Part shown: one piece after another, positions 27,416-36,004 of the stretch
Position numbering within the stretch: position 1 is the stretch's first letter
Layout of the letters: every line of letters begins with the position of its first letter
NCBI RefSeq assembly: GCF_900101995.1
Contig: NZ_FNAS01000002.1
Coordinates: forward strand, 124,001 to 188,000
Direction: 5' to 3'
DNA: 64,000 nucleotides
From: Riemerella columbipharyngis
GTDB lineage: Bacteria > Bacteroidota > Bacteroidia > Flavobacteriales > Weeksellaceae
Made by a program: the position numbers and the translations under genes
The notes under the pieces: generated by a model
What the model was told of the DNA's origin: nothing
Database searches by the model: none
What the model saw: the letters and a program-made list of their open reading frames with translations, nothing else

Positions 27416-28819
27416 CTACATTGTCATTCCGATCTCTATCCCTTTTATTTTCCGATAAAGGTCGGTAGCGAAGTTATCCGTCATTCCACTCACAAAATCA
27501 AGTACTCCGAGAATTTTTCGGTAGGTACTTTCGTCCTCGTAACGGAATTGTTTAGGGATAAGAAGCAATGCTTTTTCATCATACTTTTTACGCTTTTCTT
27601 TATCCAAAATCATAGGCGGAATAAAGTGGTCGAGAAGCTCGTACATTACATTATACCCTGCATTTTCTATCTCTACCACTGCCTTGTGATTATATATTTT
27701 TTCTATAGAGAATTTTTCAATTTGCTGAAGAGAATCATTTTGCTTTCGGTAGATATCCAGTAGCCCCATATCCATTTCTCCACTGAGAATCGCCGAAACA
27801 TTTTCCTTATAAATTTCAAAAGATTTATTGATAAGGGCATTGATGGTCTTTGCTCTAAGGTAAGATATCGTTTCATTATCATCAGCCAGAGTAGCCATCT
27901 TAGCATCTACCCTCTTGGTATTGCCATCTACGGATTTCACAAGGTCGTAAAAAAGGTTTTTACAATCTGAGGTGGATATAATCCCCAAGCGATGAGCATC
28001 TTCCATATCAATGATATTATAGCAAATATCATCAGCCGCCTCTACCAGCCACACGAAAGGATGCCTTTTGTAGATTAGAGGTTCATCCGTTTCTTTAATC
28101 ATTTGAGTTTTAGCCGCAATAGCCTCAAATGTACTTTTTTCATTCTGAAAAAAACCAAACTTCTTTCTGTGAAGGATTTTTTTGTCCTTAGCAATGGACT
28201 CACACGGATACTTTGCAATACTTGCCAATGTAGTATAAGTCAGATGCATACCGCCTGCATCTTTACCATTTTGCTGATGAGTGAGTACTCTTATTGCATT
28301 AGCATTTCCCTCGAAATTAATAAGGTCTTTCCATTCTTTATCACTGAAATTAGACTTAATGGATGCCTCGTTTTTATCAAAATAACTCGCTATAGCATCT
28401 TCTCCGGAATGTCCAAAAGCAGGATTTCCAATATCATGGCACAGACACCCCGATGCAATAACACTCCCCAACTGATGCAAATAAAACTCTTGAGCTTCGA
28501 GTGTCAAGTCCTTGCTAAATTTATCAACCAAAAATTCACCTACCAAACTGCCTAAACTCCGCCCCACAGAAGACACCTCCAAAGAGTGTGTCAAACGATT
28601 ATGCACGAAAACACTCCCCGGAAGCGGGAACACCTGAGTTTTGTTTTGCAGTCTTCGGAATGCGGATGAGAAGATTATCCTATCGTAATCCCTCTGAAAA
28701 TCACTACGAGAGGCTTTTCGGTTATCCTGTTCTCCTGTCCTTTCGTTTGTAAATAGATGGTTGAGAATCATATTTTGTTCTATTAATTCTATCAAGGTTA
28801 ATTCCTCGATTTTTATCAT
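27416..28819 (-). CDS. dgt: Deoxyguanosinetriphosphate triphosphohydrolase
   Basis: Hydrolyses dGTP to deoxyguanosine and triphosphate and helps balance dNTP pools. A 467-residue HD-domain protein. RLTHSLEVSSVGR (first His), CHDIGNPAFGHSGE (the HD pair, near residue 125-138) and VEAADDICYNIIDMEDA (late Asp) supply the metal-binding set. The length matches the Dgt subgroup. Start options are the first ATG (28819) or an internal ATG giving MILNHLFTNERTG, which is closer to where conservation begins. It is last in a purK-purE-nadE-dgt run with gaps of 12-14 bases. Confidence 0.93.
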   Translation of the reverse strand: MIKIEELTLIELIEQNMILNHLFTNERTGEQDNRKASRSDFQRDYDRIIFSSAFRRLQNKTQVFPLPGSVFVHNRLTHSLEVSSVGRSLGSLVGEFLVDKFSKDLTLEAQEFYLHQLGSVIASGCLCHDIGNPAFGHSGEDAIASYFDKNEASIKSNFSDKEWKDLINFEGNANAIRVLTHQQNGKDAGGMHLTYTTLASIAKYPCESIAKDKKILHRKKFGFFQNEKSTFEAIAAKTQMIKETDEPLIYKRHPFVWLVEAADDICYNIIDMEDAHRLGIISTSDCKNLFYDLVKSVDGNTKRVDAKMATLADDNETISYLRAKTINALINKSFEIYKENVSAILSGEMDMGLLDIYRKQNDSLQQIEKFSIEKIYNHKAVVEIENAGYNVMYELLDHFIPPMILDKEKRKKYDEKALLLIPKQFRYEDESTYRKILGVLDFVSGMTDNFATDLYRKIKGIEIGMTM

Positions 28820-28833
28820 TAAAAAGTAAAAAT

Positions 28834-29625
28834 TTAGCTTTTATAATCCTCCGGAATCTTACAAACGGGTATAGGATTAATTTTGTGTTGGGCAGCTTTG
28901 TGCATTCGATCAAAAATTTCATACACCTCCAAATCTCTTCCCGTGTAGTCCTTCTCCGTTTTCACGCCGTATTCTTTCTGAATTTTTTCCAATTCGGGAT
29001 AAGTGGCACCTATCTGCTGTTCATCCGTCCTATCCACATCCCAAAGTCCGTCTGTAGGGATTGCCTCCTGAATGCTTCTTACTAAATCAAGTGCTCTTGC
29101 AAGTTCGTAAACTTCGGTTTTATAGAGGTCTGCAATGGGCGAAACATCTACCCCGCCATCGCCGTATTTGGTATAAAATCCTATCCCGAAATCCTCTACT
29201 TTATTCCCTGTACCGCATACTAAAAGTCCGTTAATTTGTCCGTAATAATAGAGCGTAAGCATTCTCAGCCGGCTGCGTGTATTGGCAAAGGCCAATTTTT
29301 CGTTAGGATAAATTTCGTCTTGAACATCAAAGGTTTTGTACAATTCCTCAAAAGCCGGTGTAAGATTAATACTCATAGCCTCCACATTATCAAATCTATT
29401 TTTAAGATTTTCTATATGTTCCCACGCACGATTGACTTGGTCTTGCTTTTGGCGGATAGGCATTTCTAATAGTAATGTTTTCAACCCCGTCATAGCACAA
29501 AGGGTAGATACCACACCGGAATCCACACCCCCGGAAACCCCTACTACATAACCTTTTACTTTGGATTTCTCAGCATAGTCTTTTAACCAATTAACAATAT
29601 GTGAGATAATTTTTTCGGATTTCAT
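28834..29625 (-). CDS. nadE: NAD(+) synthase, ammonia-dependent type
   Basis: Amidates deamido-NAD to NAD, the final step of NAD synthesis, using ATP. A 263-residue ATP-pyrophosphatase. The P-loop SGGVDSG is at about residues 30-36, followed by FANTRSRLRMLTLY and GTGNKVEDFGIGFYTKYGDGG, a family signature. No glutaminase domain is present, so ammonia comes free or from a separate source. It lies in the same transcript as purE and dgt. CinA upstream in the window acts on the same pyridine nucleotide pool. Confidence 0.94.
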   Translation of the reverse strand: MKSEKIISHIVNWLKDYAEKSKVKGYVVGVSGGVDSGVVSTLCAMTGLKTLLLEMPIRQKQDQVNRAWEHIENLKNRFDNVEAMSINLTPAFEELYKTFDVQDEIYPNEKLAFANTRSRLRMLTLYYYGQINGLLVCGTGNKVEDFGIGFYTKYGDGGVDVSPIADLYKTEVYELARALDLVRSIQEAIPTDGLWDVDRTDEQQIGATYPELEKIQKEYGVKTEKDYTGRDLEVYEIFDRMHKAAQHKINPIPVCKIPEDYKS

Positions 29626-29637
29626 ATTTTCTTTTTT

Positions 29638-30141
29638 TTATTTCTCAAAGGTATTGGGATACCTTGTATTTACTTCTTCCACGCCATTCAGCACCTTATC
29701 GGTAAGGGACTGCTGGTATGCTTCCAGCTTTTTGCTGATATTTTCATCATTCGCACCGATAATTTTAGCGGCTAAAATTCCTGCATTTGTAGCTCCATTT
29801 AGTGCCACCGTAGCCACAGGAATCCCCGACGGCATCTGAAGAATAGACAATATGGAATCCCAGCCGTCGATAGAGTTGCTGCTAAGAATCGGCACGCCTA
29901 CAACGGGCAGAGTGGTACAGCTCGCTACCATACCGGGCAGATGAGCGGCACCTCCGGCTCCTGCTATAATTACTTTTATGCCTCTCTCTTTGGCGATTTT
30001 AGCATAACGGAACATACGCTCCGGCGTACGATGGGCGGAAATTATCGTTAATTCAAACGGAATTTCCATAGACTGCAAAAATGTTGCAGCCTGTTCCATA
30101 ACGGGAAGATCGCTTGTGCTTCCCATAATTATTCCTACCAT
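29638..30141 (-). CDS. purE: N5-carboxyaminoimidazole ribonucleotide mutase
   Basis: Rearranges N5-CAIR to CAIR in de novo purine synthesis, working after PurK. A 167-residue class I PurE. GIIMGSTSDLPVM (about residues 3-15), SAHRTPERM (about 40-48), GAGGAAHLPGM (about 61-71) and GVPILSSNS are all present. It overlaps purK by one base (TAATG), so translation is coupled. Complete. Confidence 0.97.
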   Translation of the reverse strand: MVGIIMGSTSDLPVMEQAATFLQSMEIPFELTIISAHRTPERMFRYAKIAKERGIKVIIAGAGGAAHLPGMVASCTTLPVVGVPILSSNSIDGWDSILSILQMPSGIPVATVALNGATNAGILAAKIIGANDENISKKLEAYQQSLTDKVLNGVEEVNTRYPNTFEK

Positions 30142-31265
30142 TATTTTACTTTTTCGTTAATACTTTTCACTTTTACCATAGATTTTATAGCAATAAGTTT
30201 ATCCATTAGTTCTTTCTTGGTATGAGCCACGACATTGATATGCCCCATCTTTCTACCTGGTTTGGTCTCCGTTTTTCCATAAAGATGTACAAAGGTTTTG
30301 GAATCTTTGAGTACTTCCTCCAGTCCCTCGTATTCTACTTTCCCCGAAAAGCCTTGCTCTCCTACGAGGTTTAGCATCCCTGAATAGCCAGTAGCCTCCG
30401 TATTTGCAAGAGGTAAATTTCTAAGCACTCTATAAAATTGCTCAAACTGAGAGTTCCTGTTTCCTTCTTGGCTTTGGTGTCCGCTGTTATGAAGTCTAGG
30501 AGCGGTTTCGTTCACCCATACTTTTCCCTCTTTATCCAACAATAATTCTATGGCAAAAAGTCCTGCAGAATCCACTTTTTCGATAAACAATGCTGCTATT
30601 TCGGCAATTTGCTTCTGAACCTCTTCCGTAAGCTCGGACGGACAGATATTAAAATCTAAAAGATTGAGCTTTGGATCTGCTACCATCTCCGTAACCGGAA
30701 AAGCTGCTACTTCTCCTCGTTGATTTTTGGCTATAATAATAGACAACTCTTTATCAATATCTACTAATGTCTCTAATACAGACGGTGCATCCCAAAGGTT
30801 TCCTAGGTCTTCTTTTGTTCTAATGATTTGTACACCCTTTCCATCATACCCCCCTGTATTCAGTTTCTGAACGAAAGGCAAAGGAAAATCAACCTCCGAT
30901 TTGTTCTGAATAACCTGAAAATCTGGCGTGGGAATATGATTTTTTTTATAAAATTCTTTCTGCAAAATTTTCTGCTGAATCATTTTGACAACAGAGGATT
31001 TTGGAATTACATTCACGCCTTGTTTCTCAAGATATTCAAGTGCATCTGCATTTATATGCTCTATTTCAATGGTAAGTACCTCTTTATCCTTACCAAAATC
31101 AATGACGCTCTGATAATCATTAAAATCACCCTTCGTATGATGAGAAATGTTCGCACACGGACAATCTTCCGCAGGATCCAAAGTATAAAACGCGTCATCA
31201 TACTTCAGTGCCTCCTGTATAAACATTCTCCCCAGCTGTCCTCCGCCTAAAATACCTATTTTCAT
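30141..31265 (-). CDS. purK: 5-(carboxyamino)imidazole ribonucleotide synthase
   Basis: Carboxylates AIR with bicarbonate and ATP to give N5-CAIR, the substrate of PurE. A 374-residue ATP-grasp protein. GILGGGQLGRMF (about residues 3-14), FVQKLNTGGYDGKGVQ (about 129-144), WVNETAPRLHNSGHQSQEG (near 251-269) are hallmarks. It starts the purK-purE-nadE-dgt run and lies 41 bases downstream of the fused E1 gene on the same strand, with no clear terminator between them. Confidence 0.96.
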   Translation of the reverse strand: MKIGILGGGQLGRMFIQEALKYDDAFYTLDPAEDCPCANISHHTKGDFNDYQSVIDFGKDKEVLTIEIEHINADALEYLEKQGVNVIPKSSVVKMIQQKILQKEFYKKNHIPTPDFQVIQNKSEVDFPLPFVQKLNTGGYDGKGVQIIRTKEDLGNLWDAPSVLETLVDIDKELSIIIAKNQRGEVAAFPVTEMVADPKLNLLDFNICPSELTEEVQKQIAEIAALFIEKVDSAGLFAIELLLDKEGKVWVNETAPRLHNSGHQSQEGNRNSQFEQFYRVLRNLPLANTEATGYSGMLNLVGEQGFSGKVEYEGLEEVLKDSKTFVHLYGKTETKPGRKMGHINVVAHTKKELMDKLIAIKSMVKVKSINEKVK

Positions 31266-31306
31266 TCTTTTATTTTATTAACAAAGAAAATCGACTTTGA
31301 TTTTTA

Positions 31307-33739
31307 CTAAAAAATATTAGGAAACTTTTTAGGATTAACCTCATTAAACACGGCATAGATTTTCTCTACCATATCATCGGCAGACGGCTTACTAAAATAG
31401 TCTCCATCACTGGCATAAGCAGGACGATGGTCTTCTGCCGTAACCGTGATAGGAGCGCTGTCTAAATAGCGGAACGCCTGTTGTTTTTCCAATACCTGCT
31501 GTAGGATATACGCGGATGCTCCACCTTGTACATCTTCATCTATTACCGCTAAACGGTTGGTTTTCTTAACACTCTCCACGATAGCATGGCCTAAGTCAAA
31601 CGGTATCAGCGACTGCACATCTATGACTTCCGCAGAAATGCCAAGTTTTTCCAACTCGGCTGCAGCTTCCATCACAATACGCCATGTAGAGCCATAAGTA
31701 AGTACAGTGATGTCCGTACCCTCTTTCGTTACCTCTACCCTACCCACCGGAACGGTAAATTCACCCAGATTGTCCGGCTGTTTTTCTTTTAGACGATAAC
31801 CATTGAGACATTCTACAATCAGTGCGGGTTCATCACTCTTCAACATCGTATTGTAAAATCCTGCGGCTTTAGTGAGATTCCTTGGTACTAAAATGTTAAT
31901 CCCTCTCGATAAATTGAGAATACCAGCCATAGGCGAACCGGAATGCCATATTCCCTCAAGACGGTGCCCTCTGGTACGAATAATCACAGGGGCTTTCTGT
32001 CCGCCTTTGGTTCTGTATTGTACCGTAGCCAAATCATCGCTCATTCCTTGTAAGCAATAAAGAATATAGTCCAAATACTGAATTTCGGCAATAGGTCTCA
32101 GTCCACGCATCGCCATTCCGATGCCTTGCCCAAGAATAGTTGCTTCGCGAATACCGGTATCGGCGACACGTAATTCCCCATATTTCTCTTGCATTCCCTC
32201 CAAGCCTTGGTTCACATCGCCAATATTTCCAGAATCTTCACCAAACACAAGTGTTTCAGGGTATTTTGCAAATATTTTATCAAAATTATTTCTGATGATT
32301 ACTCTGCCGTCCACTTCTTCAGACGAATCGCTATATATAGGTTTTATTTCTTTTACATTAGTTGCTTTCCACTGGGATTCCGAATACAGATGAGAAGAAT
32401 AGTGGTTTTTCTCTACGCTCGAAATCTCTTTGTAAAACTGCTGTAATGCCTGTCTTTCTATGGTATGACTGCCTCTGGTTACCAACAATGTTTTACGCAC
32501 AAGATGAAAAACATCTTTCTTAGATTTAGATATAACCTTATTGAATTTATCTATAATAGATTGAATTTCTGCATTCTGAGGAATCATCTTTTTCACTAAC
32601 GGCATTGCCTTGTCCCTCAAATCGGAAATTTCTTTTTGGTAATTTTCCCATGCTTTCTTTTGCCCATCTTTTACCGCTTTTTTGGCTTCTTTTTCAATGG
32701 TATCCAATTCTTCTTCTGTTGCAATGATTTCCTTGTTCCCTTCTATTACAGCTTCATAGCCGAGAATCCATTCACGAAACTTTTTAAGTCCGTCAAACTC
32801 TATCTCCCAGTCCAGTCGCTCTTGAGATTTATACCTTTCGTGAGAACCGGAAGTAGAATGCCCCTGAGGCTGCGTAACCTCCGTTATATGCACCACCACA
32901 GGAATACTTTCCTCTCTTGCAAACTGCTCTGCACGGGCGTAGGCATTCAGTACTCCCTCGTAATCCCACGCTTTGGCAGTAATGATTTCACAGCCTTGGT
33001 TTTCGCCTTCTTTTCTTTGAAAACCGGAAAGCATTTCAGAGATATCCGCTTTTGCCCTTTGGTTTTTAGTAGGCACAGAAATACCATAGCCATCATCCCA
33101 AATACTTACAATCATTGGTACCTGCAAAGCACAAGCTGCATTGAGGGTTTCCCAAAAATGTCCTTCTGCCGTAGAAGCATCGCCTATCGTTCCAAAAGCT
33201 ACTTCCCTACCTTGATTACTAAATTTTTCCACCCCTTCAAACGACACTTCTTTATAAATTTTGGAAGCATACGCCAATCCTAAAAGTCTTGGCATCTGCC
33301 CCGCCGTAGGAGAAATGTCGGAAGATATATTTTTTTGTTGTGTTAAATTTTTCCAAGAACCATCTTCATTCAAACTTCTTGTAGCATAGTGACCATTCAT
33401 CTGTCTCCCCCCCGATGCGGGCTCTCTCTCCACGCTGGTATCCGCATATAGTTGTGCAAAAAAACTTTCAATCGTAACGGCACCTACAGCCATAGAGAAA
33501 GTTTGGTCTCTGTAATAGCCCGAGCGGAAATCACCATCTCTAAAAACTTTAGCCATTGCAATCTGTGGCAGCTCTTTACCGTCTCCAAAAATCCCAAATT
33601 TAGCCTTCCCCGTAAGAACCTCTCTTCTACCTAAATAAGACATCTCTCTGGAAACACGCCCCAGTCTATAATCTTCTAATACAGACTTTTTGAAATCTTC
33701 AAACGACACACTTTGTGTCTCTATATAGTTAGTTTTCAT
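31307..33739 (-). CDS. Fused 2-oxoacid dehydrogenase E1 (alpha and beta subunits in one chain)
   Basis: An 810-residue thiamine diphosphate enzyme. The first half (to about residue 430) is E1-alpha with the ThDP motif GDASTAEGHFWETLN (near 186-200). The second half (about 470-810) is E1-beta with VFGEDSGNIGDVNQG and a transketolase C-terminal domain (VIDVQSLIPFD). This is the branched-chain or general 2-oxoacid type, decarboxylating a 2-oxoacid and passing the acyl group to a lipoyl E2. The substrate (branched-chain oxoacids versus others) is inferred from similarity to Bacteroidota fused E1 proteins. A separate E1-beta (pdhB, 42.8 kb) serves pyruvate. It has a TATATTTG -7 element. Confidence 0.9.
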   Translation of the reverse strand: MKTNYIETQSVSFEDFKKSVLEDYRLGRVSREMSYLGRREVLTGKAKFGIFGDGKELPQIAMAKVFRDGDFRSGYYRDQTFSMAVGAVTIESFFAQLYADTSVEREPASGGRQMNGHYATRSLNEDGSWKNLTQQKNISSDISPTAGQMPRLLGLAYASKIYKEVSFEGVEKFSNQGREVAFGTIGDASTAEGHFWETLNAACALQVPMIVSIWDDGYGISVPTKNQRAKADISEMLSGFQRKEGENQGCEIITAKAWDYEGVLNAYARAEQFAREESIPVVVHITEVTQPQGHSTSGSHERYKSQERLDWEIEFDGLKKFREWILGYEAVIEGNKEIIATEEELDTIEKEAKKAVKDGQKKAWENYQKEISDLRDKAMPLVKKMIPQNAEIQSIIDKFNKVISKSKKDVFHLVRKTLLVTRGSHTIERQALQQFYKEISSVEKNHYSSHLYSESQWKATNVKEIKPIYSDSSEEVDGRVIIRNNFDKIFAKYPETLVFGEDSGNIGDVNQGLEGMQEKYGELRVADTGIREATILGQGIGMAMRGLRPIAEIQYLDYILYCLQGMSDDLATVQYRTKGGQKAPVIIRTRGHRLEGIWHSGSPMAGILNLSRGINILVPRNLTKAAGFYNTMLKSDEPALIVECLNGYRLKEKQPDNLGEFTVPVGRVEVTKEGTDITVLTYGSTWRIVMEAAAELEKLGISAEVIDVQSLIPFDLGHAIVESVKKTNRLAVIDEDVQGGASAYILQQVLEKQQAFRYLDSAPITVTAEDHRPAYASDGDYFSKPSADDMVEKIYAVFNEVNPKKFPNIF

Positions 33740-33757
33740 ACTTGATTTGAATTTCTA

Positions 33758-33765
33758 CAAATATA
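33758..33765 (-). promoter_or_regulatory. -7 element of the fused E1 gene
   Basis: TATATTTG on the minus strand, 18 bases before the ATG at 33739. TTTA lies 19 bases further upstream, one mismatch from TTTG. Confidence 0.5.
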
Positions 33766-34054
33766 AAATTTTTTAGGTTAAGAATAAAGTAATTGACTAA
33801 AAAATCTTACCTCTATATTATATCAAGACAAACACCGATTATTAAATCCGTAAAACAACCATTACTTAAAAATTATTATAACGACTAATATTCAATATCA
33901 TATGTAAAAATATAGAGACAAATATCACGCAGCCTATTTTAATTAAACCTATCTCTAATCATTAAAAAACTTGTAGCCATTTTTTTTATTTTGACCAATA
34001 AAATATAGATAATTATTTTCTCTCAATCTTCTATAACGCAATCAGCTACAATAT
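33766..34054. other. AT-rich gap, nothing identified
   Basis: About 290 bases of very AT-rich sequence between the E1 gene and the lipoprotein operon. No open frame, clear hairpin terminator or repeat was seen. Confidence 0.5.
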
Positions 34055-34510
34055 CTATTTGATTAAATCATTTTGTTCTGAATCTATATGATTAACCAAA
34101 AAACCGGTCGGCTTAAATTTTAGGCCGGCTGATTTTATTTGTCCCTTTTCTATTGTTACAGCAGTATATCCCAATACATTATTTCCACTAAAAACTCCGA
34201 AATAAATAGTAGTTTGTTTGTCTATAACTTCCAAATCATAAACATCTTGTAACTTAAATGTAGCTACTCCATCAGCTTCTGTAACAACAGATCTGTCAGA
34301 ATGTATTGGTTTAAAGAAAACAGTGTTTGGTCCAGCATTAGCATCAAACATATAAACTGTAACCCCTTGTTTTACCTTTCCATTTTGTACTACTTTAATT
34401 TTTGCTTCTGTAGTTGTTGAGTTAGATTTCTTGTCATCATCTTTTCTACAAGATGTAACTACTCCGCCTAAGAATACCATAAGAATGGTAAAAAGAATAA
34501 ACTTTCTCAT
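34055..34510 (-). CDS. Lipoprotein, paralogue of the neighbour at 34.5 kb
   Basis: A 151-residue lipoprotein; signal with lipobox VTSC (Cys about 21), then a charged linker. The mature part aligns with the next gene upstream: AKIKVVQNG, GVTVYMFDA, VTEADGVATFKL, TIYFGVF and an IEKG segment have counterparts in the same order. The fold looks like a small beta-sandwich (transthyretin or Ig-like, as in carboxypeptidase regulatory-like domains), which is inference. Function unknown. It is third in an operon of three lipoprotein genes, 22 bases after the second. Confidence 0.75.
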   Translation of the reverse strand: MRKFILFTILMVFLGGVVTSCRKDDDKKSNSTTTEAKIKVVQNGKVKQGVTVYMFDANAGPNTVFFKPIHSDRSVVTEADGVATFKLQDVYDLEVIDKQTTIYFGVFSGNNVLGYTAVTIEKGQIKSAGLKFKPTGFLVNHIDSEQNDLIK

Positions 34511-34531
34511 TGTTTTATTTATTTTATTAAG

Positions 34532-34952
34532 TTATTTAATCACAATTTCAGAAGAATACACATGTCCTTTTTTCAGAGTAAACGCCGGCTGGTTTTTACC
34601 TATCAAACTATAGGAATCATCGCTATTTTTAGTAAATCCGGCAAAGTAAAAAGTTTGCCCCTCAGAAGACTCAAAAAAAGCCAAATCAAAGTATGCCAAT
34701 CCATTTGAATCTGTAACCGCCTCTTTCAATATTCTAGGAAGCGGTTTATCCGTTTCTACTTTAGCATCAAACATCAGCACCACTACTCCTTCTTGCGTAG
34801 AACCATTCTCGTGCAATACGGTAATCTTTGCACTTGTAGAGGTTTTAATAATTTCTGTAGAGGATGACGACGAAGTACTTGTAGTACTTTCCTCTTTTCT
34901 GCAAGCCACTAAACACAATAACAGTTAATGGCACTAATAACAGCTTTTTCAT
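34532..34952 (-). pseudogene. Frameshifted lipoprotein gene, paralogue of the one at 34.1 kb
   Basis: The natural ATG at 34952, eight bases after the previous stop, opens MKKLLLVPLTVIV and then runs out of frame. The other frame continues with LVACRKEESTTSTSSSSS and a full 128-residue body. Removing one T from the TTT at the join gives MKKLLLVPLTVIVLVAC, a perfect lipoprotein signal with lipobox LVAC. So a single-base insertion separates signal from body. Without the shift the body could only start at a TTG and lacks an exporting signal. The mature region parallels the 34.1-kb paralogue (GVVVLMFDA, VTDSNGLAYFDL, TFYFAGF). Either a genuine recent frameshift or a sequencing error. Confidence 0.75.
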
Positions 34953-34959
34953 TTTTGAG

Positions 34960-35472
34960 TTATTTTAATTCTTTATTTGTTTTCGTTATTTCATCAAATC
35001 TAAGCTCAATCTTTTTCCTTCCTTTTCTTCCATATTCCACAACAACTTTTTCTGCACCAATTCCTATAATCTTTCCTTCCGTAATATCGCCTTTTCTCTT
35101 AAACACAACCGAATCACCTATTTTCAAATCTATTTCTGCATTTGCCACTGTTTTGATATTCGTAATGGTATTTTGCACTCCCCAAACATCTCCTATTACT
35201 TTTACTTTCTCACCATTATCTTTCACATAAATTTTAGCATTTCTTACAAACTCTCCTTGATATTTTCCCGTAAGATTGTCAACAGCCTGCTCCAAAGCAT
35301 CTGAACCTGATTTTGCTTCGGCTTCTACATCTCTGCTTATCAATGAATATTGTTTGCTATCATCTATATTTCTATTACTTATAGAATTCAAATTCCCTAT
35401 TTTCACCCAAGAGTTGCAAGATGCCAAAATTCCACTCAACAACATCATCGTAGATAAAGTTTTTATTTTCAT
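34960..35472 (-). CDS. Lipoprotein, first gene of the three-gene operon
   Basis: A 170-residue lipoprotein with lipobox LASC (Cys about 19). The mature part begins NSWVKIGNLNSISNRNID and contains EQAVDNLTGKYQGEF, VKVIGDVWG and a basic C-terminal module (KIGDSVVFKRKGDITEGKIIGIG) resembling a small SH3/Tudor-like barrel. Family not recognised. It is preceded by a TAATTTTG -7 element and read divergently from a small HTH regulator, which may control it. Confidence 0.75.
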   Translation of the reverse strand: MKIKTLSTMMLLSGILASCNSWVKIGNLNSISNRNIDDSKQYSLISRDVEAEAKSGSDALEQAVDNLTGKYQGEFVRNAKIYVKDNGEKVKVIGDVWGVQNTITNIKTVANAEIDLKIGDSVVFKRKGDITEGKIIGIGAEKVVVEYGRKGRKKIELRFDEITKTNKELK

Positions 35473-35492
35473 AAATGTTAATTTTTATGTTA

Positions 35493-35500
35493 CAAAATTA
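35493..35500 (-). promoter_or_regulatory. -7 element of the lipoprotein operon
   Basis: TAATTTTG on the minus strand, 20 bases before the ATG at 35472. The palindrome at 35552-35569 lies about 52 bases further upstream. Confidence 0.5.
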
Positions 35501-35551
35501 AACTTTAACATCTATTAACATTTAATTTTCGGTTTCTTTTATTTTACTATT

Positions 35552-35573
35552 AGTATAAAATTTTATACTTTTG
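35552..35573 (+). promoter_or_regulatory. Palindromic operator overlapping the HTH-gene promoter
   Basis: A perfect 18-bp palindrome (AGTATAAAATTTTATACT, 35552-35569) overlaps a -7 element TACTTTTG (35566-35573), with TTTT 20 bases upstream at 35542-35545. A site covering the -7 element is the layout expected for autorepression by the adjacent HTH protein. Confidence 0.6.
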
Positions 35574-35591
35574 GTAAAAATTTAGTATATC

Positions 35592-35963
35592 ATGGAAATA
35601 GAAAAAGTAGTAGAAAAAATTGTTCAGTACAGAAACAAAAAAGGCTATACCTACGAAAATATGGCAAACGAGCTAGAGCTTACGCCCGCTGCTTATAGAA
35701 AAATAGAAACCGGAGAAACCAAAACTAACCGTGGAAAGATTGTTTAAAATTTCTGAAATTTTAGAAACTCCTATCAGCCAAATATTAGATTTTGACAAAT
35801 GCAGTTTTGTACAGCACAACTACGGAAGCGAGAGTATTTATTCTTCTAAAATAGAAAATTTCTATCAAGAAAACAAAGAAGTTACCGATCAACTCATAAA
35901 GCCAAAGACGATATCATCGCTCTTCTAAAAGAAGAAATATCCCTTCTAAAAGCAATGAAATAA
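35592..35963 (+). pseudogene. XRE-type helix-turn-helix regulator, two frameshifts
   Basis: The frame from ATG 35592 gives MEIEKVVEKIVQYRNKKGYTYENMANELELT and then stops shortly after KIETGETK. A one-base insertion in the AAAA run near 35720 moves the rest (TVERLFKISEILETPISQILDF) to another frame, and removing one A restores ETKLTVERLFKI. A second shift near 35901 separates EVTDQL from HKAKDDIIALLKEEISLLKAMK, ending at 35963. The restored protein would be about 123 residues: an XRE HTH domain and a C-terminal coiled helix, typical of small Bacteroidota phage- or plasmid-like repressors. Disrupted in at least this sequence. Confidence 0.75.
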
Positions 35964-35974
35964 ATTAAAATTCT

Positions 35975-35982
35975 TACTTTTG
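35975..35982 (+). promoter_or_regulatory. -7 element for fabG
   Basis: TACTTTTG fits TAnnTTTG and lies 22 bases before the ATG at 36005. Confidence 0.45.
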
Positions 35983-36004
35983 GGCTATTAAAAAGAACGA
36001 AATT

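Noticed and set aside
28103-28555. A 150-codon plus-strand frame inside dgt
   Set aside because: Shadow of dgt; no promoter and no protein-like motif.
32636-33283. A 215-codon plus-strand frame inside the fused E1 gene
   Set aside because: Opposite-strand shadow of a well-conserved gene; its translation matches nothing and is rich in Cys/Phe/His.
34055-35963. A toxin-antitoxin or defence system at the HTH/lipoprotein locus
   Set aside because: All three partners carry lipoprotein signals and none shows nuclease, kinase or other toxin motifs, so I do not claim such a system.
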